This document shows positions 10,161 to 38,269 of a stretch of 64,000 nt of DNA, piece by piece. Both the position numbers and the translations under genes were made by a program. How positions within the stretch are numbered: position 1 is the stretch's first letter; the number at the start of each line of letters is the position of its first letter. Source of the stretch: Datisca glomerata. Taxonomy: Eukaryota > Streptophyta > Magnoliopsida > Cucurbitales > Datiscaceae. The notes under the pieces are model-generated. The model did not search any database. It was not told the origin of the DNA and saw nothing but the letters and a program-made list of their open reading frames with translations. Location of the stretch: assembly GCA_003255025.1 (NCBI GenBank), contig QANY01000103.1, forward strand, positions 62,001-126,000. The letters are read 5' to 3'.

Positions 10161-10259
10161 AGTAATGCCCTAAATAAGTTCAAAAGAAGAGCATTCAAGG
10201 TAACTTGGGACGAGACCAATGATAGCAACTCTGATGGCGAAGAAGAAGAAGTTGCAAAC

Positions 10260-10619
10260 ATGTGTTTCATAGCGCTAGAAGATAATGTAAGTTCTTCTAT
10301 GTTAACTTTAAATGATAAACCTAGTTATGAAGAACTTGAAAATGCTTTTGAAAAGCTTTATAGTGAAATTGAAAAACTTCACTTAAAGAACAAAATTATG
10401 AAAAATGGTTTTTTAAATCTTCAAAAAGAAAATGAGACTTTGAAAAGTGAGAATTTGAAAATCAAAGTAACCTTACATGTTTTGCATCAAGATCTTGTTC
10501 AAAGCCAAAACAAAGAAAATGATTTAAATTCAACTATGTTGAAATTTACAAATGGAAGAAACAATCTGGACAAACTTCTTGGTAATCAAAGGAATACTTC
10601 TGATACAAGGAGATTATGA
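10260..10619 (+). pseudogene. Copia gag-pol linker with coiled coil
   Basis: This open stretch of about 119 codons lies between the zinc knuckle and the protease. It is rich in Glu, Lys, Leu and Asn with heptad-like spacing (EELENAFEKLYSEIEKLHLK), as usual for the SIRE-lineage linker. It is ended by a TGA at 10617 and a further cysteine-bearing block (HYCGVKCHKCYSC near 10700) precedes the protease. Confidence 0.6.
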
Positions 10620-10859
10620 TATCAACCTTTTCAAAAACAAAAATATCACAAAAATATTTTTGTAGAACCAACACAATATCCTCATATTATTTGTCATTAT
10701 TGTGGGGTTAAATGTCATAAATGTTATTCATGTTTTCATAAAAACAAAGCTATTTTTCATGAAAGAAATGAATAGATTTTCTACAACACTAACCCTCAAT
10801 GACCCAAAAAAATTTTGGTACCAAAAGTCAACTTTTAAATTTTTATGTTGTATGTACCA

Positions 10860-13530
10860 TTGAAGAAGAAAGATAAATGATATCTTGATAGTGGATGCTC
10901 GAGACATATGGCCGGTGATAAATCAAAACTCACTTAAATTTGTCAAAAGAAACGACGTGTCACCTTTGGATATATAAGAAAGACAAAATCATTGGTATTG
11001 GCTCTGTAAGTAATGACTCTTCTCATACTATAGATAAAATTCTACTTGTAGATAGTCTAAAATATAATTTACTTAGCATAAGTCAACTTTGTGATAAAAA
11101 CTATAAAGTAATTTTTGAAAAAAAATGTCTAATTATAGATAAAGTGTCAAATAAAATTTTATTTGTTGGACAAAGGGACCAAAATGTCTACGCTATTAAT
11201 TTAAGTGATTTTTAAAATCATAATGAATTTTTTTTCTTGTTTTTGATAATCATAGTTGACTATGACATAGAAGAGTTGGGCATGCTAGCATAGATTTATG
11301 TTCAAAACTATCAAAAATTATTTAGTAAAAGGTCTTCCAAAAATAAATTTTGTGAAAGACAAAATTTGTGATGCATGCCAAATGGGTAAACAAGTTAAGA
11401 GCCATTTCAAATCAAAACATATAGTGTCAACCACTAGACCATTGCAATTATTACACATGGACTTATTTGGCCCTTCAAAAATTGCAAATCTTGGGGGTAA
11501 ACACTATGCATTTGTCATAATTGATGATTTTCAAGATATAATTGGGTTTATTTCTAAAAAATTAGGACGAAACTTTTAAAAAAATAATAAAATTTTGCAA
11601 ACTAGTTCAAAATGAAAAATATTTTACAATTTCAAAAATTAGAAGTGATCATGGTATAGAATTTGAAATAGAAACTTTGAAACTTTTGCGAGAAAAATGG
11701 TTTTTCATATGAGTTTTCTACTCCTAGAACTCCATAACAAAATGGTGTTATTAAGAGAAAATGGCAAGAACAATGATAAATTAGAATGATTTACCTAAGT
11801 ATATCTGGGCCGAAGCCGTTAATACATCTTGTTACATTATGAATCGTGTTTTACTTAGAACTATTTTAAACAAACCCCTTATGAACTTTGGAAAAAAAAT
11901 CCTAACATTAGTTATTTCAAAATTTTTGGGTGTAAATGTTTTATTTTAAAAATAAAGACAACACTTAGTAAGTTTGATTCTAAAACTGACTTAGGAATCT
12001 TTTTAGGATATTCCACATCTAGCAAAGCATATTGAGTTTATAATAGAAGAACATTAGTTGTGGAAGAATCCATGCATGTTGTATTTGATGGATCTATTCC
12101 CTCTAACATCTTTTCTCATCAAGATGATGAAATTATAAGAAAGGTAGAGGAGTTAAAATCAATATTAATGAAGGATCAAGTCACTCTCCCCAAGAAAATG
12201 TCAAAGTACAAGATTGCAACCAACTTTCAAAAGAATGGAAGTTTGTAAAAGATCATCCAAAGGAGCTCTTAGTGAGGGACATATCAAAAAGGGTAAAGGC
12301 CTACTCTACGCTTCATAGTATTGGTAACATTTCTTTTATTTCTTAACTTGAGCCCAAATCTTTTATAAAGGTCGAAAAAGATGAATATTAGATAGTTTCT
12401 ATGCAATAAGAACTTAATTAATTTGAAAGAAGTAATGCATGAGAACTTCTGACCAGACCTTCTAATCACTTGGTAATTGGTACAAAGTGGGTGTTTAGAA
12501 ATAAAGTACATGAAAATGGTATTGTTATTATAAATAAAGCTAGATTAGTGGCACAAGGATATAATCAAGAAGAAGATATAGATTATGATGAAACTTTCGC
12601 TCCCGTTGCTAGACTTGAGTCAATAAAATGCTATTTGCCTTTGCATGTTTCAAAAAATTTATTTTATATCAAATGGATGTCAATAGTGTCTTTTTAAAAA
12701 GGCTCTTTATAAACTAAAATAAGCTTCTAGAGCTTGGTACGAAATGCTAAGTAAATTTTTTATTGATGATGCATTTAACATGGGCAAAATAGATAACATT
12801 CTCTTCATAAAATCAAAAGGCAATGATATCTTAATTGTCCAAATATATGTAAATGATATAATTTTTTGTACGACTAACGGATCTTTGTGTAAGAATTTTG
12901 TAAACTCTATGAGCAAGGAGTTTGAAATGAGCATGATTGGAGAATTGAACTTTTTTATTGGACTACAAATCAAGCTAACGAAGGATGTGATCTTCATAAA
13001 CTAAGAAAAATACACCAAGAATTTACTCAAGAAGTTTGGCATGGAAAATGTGAGGGCTAGTAAAACTCCTATGAGTACCACAACAAAGCTAGACAAAGAT
13101 GATAAAGGTAAAACCGTCACTATAAAAAAAATATCGCGCTATGGTTGGATCTCTACTTTACTTAACTGCTAGTAGACTCGGTATCATGTTTAGTGTCTGT
13201 TTATGTGCTTGTTTCAAACTTGTCCCAAAAAATCATATTTACAAGCTATTAAAAAAAATTAAATATTTATTTGGAACAACTAAATTTGGCCTTTAGTATC
13301 TAAAATGTGATAATCTTGATTTAATTGGGTATTCTGATTTAGATTTTGCTGGAAGCTTAACCAATAGAAAATGTACGAGTGGTACATATCAATTTTTAGG
13401 ACATTCACTTGTTTCTTCGTAAAAAGAAAAATTTAGTAGCACTATCAACCGCCGAAGCCAAATATATTTATACCGGTAATTGTTGTGCTCAAATTTTATG
13501 GATGAAGCAAACTCTAAAAGATTTTTGGTA
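10860..13530 (+). pseudogene. Copia pol remnant: protease, integrase, reverse transcriptase, RNase H
   Basis: Order along the strand: protease YLDSGCSRHMAGDK near 10890; pre-integrase and H2C2 region 10940-11400 (CDACQMGKQVKSHF); integrase core with HMDLFGPSKIANLGG (first Asp), IRSDHGIEFE near 11640 (second Asp), then NGVIKRKWQE near 11750, where the third catalytic residue Glu has become Lys. RT blocks are GTKWVFRNKVHENG and DYDETFAPVARLESIK (12470-12640), then IYVNDIIFC (normally YVDDI, first Asp lost) at about 12845-12875 and FEMSMIGELNFFIGLQI. RNase H is traced by YSDLDFAGSLTNRKCTSG near 13330-13390. Many stops and frameshifts, plus a deletion between the two RT parts, show a dead gene. 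Confidence 0.85.
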
Positions 13531-13674
13531 AGCATATATATAGAGTAAATTAAATTTAAATAGAATATGCTTAAGAATTATGTTTTTATCTTAATGGATA
13601 AGCATATATTTAGGGAGAGTAAATTAAATTTATTTGATTAAATATATTGCTTGTCTAAGTGGTTTATCATCATA

Positions 13675-13689
13675 TAAAAAAGGGGAGAT
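13675..13689 (+). promoter_or_regulatory. Polypurine tract of the SIRE-type Copia element
   Basis: An A-rich run ending AAGGGGAGAT lies directly before the 3' LTR start TGTTAG. Such tracts prime plus-strand DNA synthesis. Confidence 0.75.
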
Positions 13690-14979
13690 TGTTAGCCCTA
13701 TATCTCTATGATATAACTTTAGATGATACCAAAACATTGATGTTGCTAATAAATTTAACCAAGTTTGCAGAGAGACTATTGGAATAATTATCACAAGGAA
13801 TTCAATTGAAGATCATGAAAATATTTATTTTCATAGGAGCTCATAAAGCATGAAGATTGAAGATCATGAAAATATTTACTTTCATGTATAATTTTATTAG
13901 GAGCTTACTCATTTTATTTATCTTTATTAAAGCACAATTCATTTAGCGATGCCTACCCTTAAATTAAGTATCGATCTATAAAATGTCTAAACACTAAATA
14001 TCATATCTCTATTGCACAATAGACAAAATACTTGAGAGAGATAATGACAAAGCACAAATAAAGTAAGTTTCAATTTCAAGTAAATAAAAAAAGATAGAGC
14101 TTACCCAAATAGTTTTTGACCATATTGTGTTATTTTGGGTAGGAGTATTCCTTGCCTTTTAGGTCAATGATTTTTTGTCCTCCTTACTAAGGATGGAGTG
14201 TAATTTCCTTTGTCTATATTCAAAATTTGAAAAATTCTCACCTAAACCCTAACCTCCATCTCCTCTATAAATACACCTTATTTTTCTTCAAAAAACACAT
14301 CTCATAGCTAAGAGACTTACTCCTAAAACTCTCCCAATACTCTCCTAAATCTCTCTTAATATTTTGAACTTTATAGTTGCAAATTTCTTGAGTGAGCAAT
14401 ATTATTTTTGAGCTTAGATTGAAGATTATTCTCTTTAGGAGAGTTATTGTAAGGGTCACTTCATCTCGAAATACATAGTCTTGTGAGGTTTAGTTGGCAC
14501 TCATAAGTCAATTGGGTTTATAAGGGTTTGATTTTCACCCTTAAGAGGATCGTGGGATTAAAAATCTCCAAGGAGGGCTTTGGAGCGTGGACGTAGGGAT
14601 AAGACTTCCCGAACCACGTAAAAATATCGTGTGCATATCTTCTTCTCCTTCTTCTCTTTTTATTTTGTGCTCTTTATTTTTTGCACTTTAATTTCTCGCA
14701 CTTCAATTTCTCGCACTTAGTTTTTATAAATTAAATTTCCACACTGTAAGTTTCCGTAATTATTTTATTCGCTTGCTTTATATTTCCGATATTTATATTA
14801 TCGCAAGAATATTTTCTTTAACATTTTTATCTATTACTTATTTATCTTTTCAAAAGTTAAACTTGTTAAACATTGAAGTTCATTCTTGAACATTCATTTT
14901 TCATTTGAGCGTGAAAAGTTTTTAATTTAAACACGATCACCTAATCCACCCCATATTGGGTTGCCATATCGATCCTACA
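13690..14979 (+). repeat. 3' LTR of SIRE-type Copia element
   Basis: 1290 bp, starting TGTTAGCCC and ending CCTACA, collinear with 7528-9211 apart from the 420-bp insert in the latter and scattered substitutions. The terminal dinucleotides TG and CA are intact here. Confidence 0.9.
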
Positions 14980-14984
14980 GCTTA
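14980..14984. repeat. Target-site duplication GCTTA, right
   Basis: Exact copy of 7523-7527. Removing the element and one copy restores a continuous minus-strand transposase frame. Confidence 0.9.
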
Positions 14985-16830
14985 TGGTAAGTAGGAGTAA
15001 TTGGTGGTCATAGGGCTAATCACAAGCCCTTATGTCTTCAAATAGTCCTCTTTCCTATAACAATTATCCACGTTCGCAAGATGATCATCTAGTTTGTAAC
15101 TTATGGTAGATATGGCATGACAACATGGTATGTCAGTGAGCTCATATCCCTACAAGTACAAAGTCATTACCTCCAAGTTCACTACACTAATTGGCTCAGT
15201 AACATGAAATATTTCAAATTTCCCACATCATGCCCATATAGGTAGGCAAAATGCACTATTTGTTTTATTCTTCTCAACTATTGCACATATTTTTGGAGCC
15301 ACGTCACAACTCCACACAGAAACACTATCTCTTTTCTTTATCATTTACATCATTAAATATAACCTGATTTTTTGAAACATCGTTAGGATAGCCTTGTCTC
15401 TAGCTTCAAATATTGCATAATTGAATAACTCACAAATGTTGTTTGATAACATATCGCATTTGGGGAAGGTCTGGAAATGAGGCCTAGTCCATGAAGGGCG
15501 ATGCTTTGTAGACAACCATTCTTAAGCCTCTAGATGTTCACCCTTCAATTTCTCTATTTTAGACAAAAACTGAGCTACTGTTGATGCCTTAGCACAACTC
15601 CATAATATGTTTTTCAAAGCCAGCCTTTGAAATCCTCCTTAAAATTATTGTACATATGACGCACACAACTCCTATGCTCCGAATTGGGTACTAAGTTTTT
15701 AATGCACGCTTAAACCCTTTTTGCTTATCAGTTATGAATGTCCAAGCATAACTGTTACAATTCCAACATCCTCCATTAATAAAGCACTCAAGAACCACTC
15801 CCATGAGTCTCGATTTTCAACCTCCACTACTGCATAAGCAATTGGGAACAATGAGTTATTCCAATTTATTCCCACTATAGTCAATAATTGTCCTAGATGG
15901 GGACATTTGTTGTGACACCCATCTAGACCAATCACTAGTCTACAACCCTTTTTAAAGCACTTCTTACAAGACCCGAAACAAATATAAAGCCTTTGAAACT
16001 TAGGTCTATCATCTTTACCAACCTCAATTTTCATAAAAATATAACTATCCTCATTAACTCTTTTTAGCTCCTCAATATAAATCCCACGGTTGGGGAAATT
16101 GGTCATCAAATGATCCTTGAATTATAACTGTTTCCTTTCTCTTGGCTCTTCAAACTTGCATCCTTGATGCCAACACCATATGATCATGCTGTATAGCATC
16201 TTGCATGGCATTGACAGTCACGTTTGGTACATTTCTTAGCTGCCCCATATGTTGTTGTGAGAACTAACTTGAATTGACAAAGTTATTCCTAAATGTCCTA
16301 CAACAGTTATGGATATTATTGAATGATTTAATTTGAAATGTTCTCCCATCTGTTTGTAAAGATGCATAGAAACACTAAGGACACCCATTCGACATGCAGT
16401 GCTAATATTATCCCTATCATTCCTCACAAATATCAGAACCCTACCATTCTTAATAGAGTATTCCATCACAACCTCCCTAAACTCAAATGCAGATCCAAAC
16501 ACCATGCCTCATTTGAATTGTGGGTTTGTCATACCTGCTTTAGGGGATAACTTAGGATTCCTGGGTCTATTCCTACCCCATACACCTTCTCCATCTGACT
16601 CGCTGTCCAAACTTCTTAATTCATCAAAGTTTTCCTCTTCAGCATCAACTACATTAAAATCAGTACAACTAAAAGCATGTTCTACTTCTTGTTCAACAAT
16701 TGACTCAACTGATCATCATCAGTTGTTTAACCATCATTTCACTCAGCATCAGCAAAATCAGGATCACTAGAGTCACTTGAATACACTATAGACAACATCA
16801 GCATGTAGACAAAACTAATCAGATTATATA
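14985..16830 (-). pseudogene. Mutator-like (MuDR family) transposase, N-terminal and central part
   Basis: Reading down the minus strand: an acidic N-terminal part with FDELRSLDSESDGEGVWGRN, then MVFGSAFEFREVVMEYSIKN (start of the MuDR DNA-binding domain; a stop sits just before its Met at 16505), then a DDE transposase core at 16109-15732 with FQRLYICFGSCKKCFKKGCR, VIGLDGCH (catalytic Asp), GQLLTIVGINWNNSLFPIAY and DSWEWFL. The region down to 15100 is broken by stops but ends in the SWIM-type motif YELTDIPCCHAI; the upstream Cys pair of SWIM is not visible. The C-terminal tail lies at 7522-7030, beyond the Copia element. It would cut and paste DNA with 9-11-bp duplications; here it is dead. 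Confidence 0.85.
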
Positions 16831-16912
16831 CAAAACCTCAATACCCTAAACAAAATTACACTACAGATACCCTACCAGAATTTTCAATCTACTTTAATAA
16901 AAATACAACAAT

Positions 16913-17155
16913 CTTATCTTTTAATATAATCCAGAATAAACCAGAATCAAGAATAAACTAGAATCAAAACCTAATCAATATATAATATCATCTTTTGACA
17001 TAATCTAGAATAAACCAGAATCAAGAATAAACTAGAATGCAAATCCTAATCAATCTACAATCTCATCTTTTAACATAATCCATAATAAATCCATAACCAA
17101 GAATAAACTAGAATGCAAATGCTAATCAACATACAATCTCATCTTTTAACATAAT
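16913..17155. repeat. Tandem array of about 75-bp units, 5' side of the Mutator-like gene
   Basis: Three and a fraction copies begin near 16915, 16990, 17065 and 17140, each starting ATCTTTTAAYATAATC and containing CAAGAATAAACTAGAATGCA. The copies differ by a few substitutions. No protein is encoded. Confidence 0.75.
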
Positions 17156-17211
17156 CAAGATTACCTAAATGCAAAACCTTAACCCAGAAAAAAATAAACC
17201 AATATGTAAAA

Positions 17212-17370
17212 CCCTAGACCAGAACGCAAAATCCTCTAGATTGCAAAACCAGTACTTAAATCCCTATATCAAAATAATACACATCTAGACCCTAGACCAG
17301 AATGCAAAATCCTAAACCAAAATGAAAAACCAGTACATAAAGCCCTATATCAGAATAATACACATCCTAA
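17212..17370. repeat. Second tandem array, about 80-bp unit, two copies
   Basis: Two copies of a unit that contains CCCTAGACCAGAAYGCAAAA, then CCAGTACWTAAA, CCCTATATC and AATAATACACATC follow the 75-bp array. Both arrays lie in what should be the leader or an early intron of the Mutator-like gene (minus strand). Confidence 0.65.
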
Positions 17371-17975
17371 GGCATTTAATCGAAACAAAACAACATACAA
17401 ACATAAAATAGCCAACATGCAAACAAAAAACTTCAAACCCTAAACTAAACTACACTTTCCAGACAAATCACTAAAAACAAATAGGGATCAATCTTCTAAA
17501 AATAGTATAAAAATGGTGGTCCCTAATGCTTTTAGTAAAGAAATGTTAAAAATATTTTAAATTTTTTTGTTGTTTTTTAAAATCTTTGAGTATTGAAGAG
17601 ATAAATAATTTACCTTCACTGCCTTTTCTTCGAGCTTCAAAACCTTCACTATCTCATCCTTTACCATCAGAATCTTTACGGCCTTGTACTTGACCATGGA
17701 CTCTGCCACTTCCTCTTGTGCGCACAATTGAAGAGGACAATGAAAGAAGATTTCAAGAAAGACAATGAAAGAAGATTTCGAAGAAAACAGTGACAGCGAA
17801 GGGTTCATTCGCATGAGAGAATGAAAGTGATAACTTTTCAAAGAAGAAGCTTCGTAAAGGACAATAGTAACGCGAAGAGTCTCTCCCCATCAAAAGTGGG
17901 TTGGTGGGGAGTAACCGTGGATTTACTACACGTCGCAATACCTTTACCTCATTACCCATTAAAAATATCACGTAA
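17371..17975. other. Spacer between Mutator-like gene and SEC6 promoter
   Basis: No recognised gene. The minus strand has a modest open frame at 17841-17557 (repeated VKILMVKDEIVKVLKLEEKA) and another overlapping it up to 17971. They might be an early exon of the Mutator-like element, but no similarity is recognised. A stretch near 17948 (TTACCTCAT) is repeated in inverted form at 18172-18180, too short to claim an element. Confidence 0.4.
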
Positions 17976-18044
17976 CGCTCACATGTAGCGACTTCCGTCG
18001 CTCACATATAGCGACTTCCATCGCTCACATATAGCGACTTCCGT
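17976..18044. repeat. Three tandem 23-bp units with internal palindrome
   Basis: Three copies of CGCTCACATATAGCGACTTC plus three further bases, at 17976, 17999 and 18022 (the first has ATG for ATA). In each unit CGCT and AGCG are inverted relative to each other around a 7-base spacer. The array lies about 460 bp before the SEC6 start codon. Confidence 0.85.
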
Positions 18045-18059
18045 CTATTATTTGAACGG

Positions 18060-18440
18060 AAGTCACAGTAGGAGGTCTTCGTCAAAAGAAATTGAACGTG
18101 AGGAACAGTACTACTGTAAACTTTTAAAGGTGATAGTGCAATTTGATATAAAGCGTAGAAGGTGATACCCATGAGGTAATTAACCCAAAACTTTTAGTCG
18201 AATACTATTTTTCCAAAGCGACACGTCGTCGAAGGAACAAAGCGCTCTGCATTCAACGACGAGTCATCGTCTCTCTAGTCTACGGAAGACTGGAGATTTC
18301 GTGGCAACCGGTCATCGTGGACAAATCTCCGAGCCGCAATTGTGCTATCGGGTTCTTAATTTCTCTCTTCCAATTAATGCCGAATTCCGCTTCATTTTGC
18401 ATACGTTCTGTCGAGTTCTCTTTATAGTTAAATCCCTTGC

Positions 18441-18484
<44 letters not shown>

Positions 18485-18500
18485 GATAGTTGTGAGCAAG
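18060..18500 (+). promoter_or_regulatory. SEC6 promoter and 5' untranslated region
   Basis: This intergenic stretch between the 23-bp array and the SEC6 start codon must hold the promoter. It is richer in G and C (CGTCG-rich near 18210-18270) than its surroundings. The transcription start is not marked by a clear TATA box. A (TC)n microsatellite of about 18 repeats at 18445-18481 ends some 20 bases before the ATG, a frequent place for CT repeats in plant leaders. Confidence 0.5.
18445..18481 (+). repeat. (TC)18 microsatellite in the SEC6 leader
   Basis: An uninterrupted run of TC dinucleotides; its reverse reads as the Arg/Glu repeat seen in a minus-strand shadow frame. Likely length-polymorphic. 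Confidence 0.95.
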
Positions 18501-37443
<18,943 letters not shown>

Positions 37444-38040
37444 TCTTTGTACCAGTATTGCTTAAACCAGGAAGAACCAAGGTGTCTAATCTATCTATCT
37501 GTCATCATTTTTAATTGATAATAAATAAACATTCTTGTTTGTTTTCATTCATCATTATTATACTCTTTCTATATCTACTTATCTCATATTTTCACTTTGA
37601 TTAAACTATCTATTGTGAACTGTGTCTGGTTTTTACATGCCAATTTTAAGATTTTTTTTTGGGGAAACAAATACTTGTTGATTTTTGTACTTCCTTACGG
37701 TCCAAGGTTTAACAATATTGCCTTACGTATACGCTTGAACCGAGTTGTAATGAAAATCCTGGTTCTTTGTTGCAGAAGTGAATAGTGAGCATCTGTAATC
37801 GGCGAACTTTGTCATCTGCAAATCGCCTTTCCTACTTGACAAATTTGAGTTCTTTTTTGTTACTTCATTTGTGACTGAAAGAAGCTGCTTCTAGTCCAGT
37901 TTTCTGTTCCATTACCTGATTATGATGTTCTCTACGGCACTTAGCTCTCTCATTTTTTTTTTCTTTATGACATTTTGTTCTTATTTTTTGTTAAAGAATG
38001 TATACTTCTCAACTCAAATCGGTTTCTTATTTTATCCAAT
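37444..38040 (+). other. SEC6 3' untranslated region, possibly with an intron
   Basis: Downstream of the TAA, GT-AG sites at 37482 and 37775 could bound a 3' UTR intron (CCAAG then GTGTCT; TTGTTGCAG before AAGTGAA). AATAAA signals occur near 37520 and no clear one after 37776, so an early end near 37540 is also possible. The sequence alone cannot decide. Confidence 0.4.
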
Positions 38041-38092
38041 GAAATTTTTTACCTAGTAATCAGGGGCCAGCCCATTCTCATTGAGGAAAGGG

Positions 38093-38110
38093 GGGGGGGG
38101 GGGNGGGGGG
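38093..38110. repeat. Poly-G run with an ambiguous base
   Basis: A run of about 17 G interrupted by one N at position 38104. It is most likely a sequencing or assembly uncertainty over a homopolymer, not a biological feature. Confidence 0.9.
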
Positions 38111-38269
38111 ATTGTCTATTTTTGTTTTAAAAATCATTTAAGACTATTACTCTTTATTTGAACAACATTTTTTTAATCTAAAACATAGATTAAATCTCAA
38201 AACAAATTAAATCAAGTGGATCTAAGCATATCCCTGGTTACGAATTTATATTTTTCAACAATATTAACA

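Larger units (their letters stand above)
7528..14979 (+). mobile_element. SIRE-type Ty1/Copia retrotransposon inserted in a Mutator-like gene
   Basis: Complete element layout: 5' LTR 7528-9211, primer-binding site at 9212, gag 9263-10160, pol about 10860-13530, polypurine tract 13675-13689, 3' LTR 13690-14979, and a perfect 5-bp duplication GCTTA on both sides. All coding regions carry stops and frameshifts, so it cannot move by itself. The element sits in plus orientation inside the minus-strand transposase gene that it split. LTR divergence (point changes and small indels throughout) shows it is not a recent arrival. Confidence 0.9.

Noticed and set aside
17948..18180. A small MITE bounded by TTACCTCAT and its inverted copy
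   Set aside because: Only nine bases match and the neighbouring bases do not pair; no flanking duplication was seen.
18492..18500. GTG start three codons before the SEC6 ATG
   Set aside because: Plant nuclear genes rarely start at GTG, and two ATG codons follow at once.
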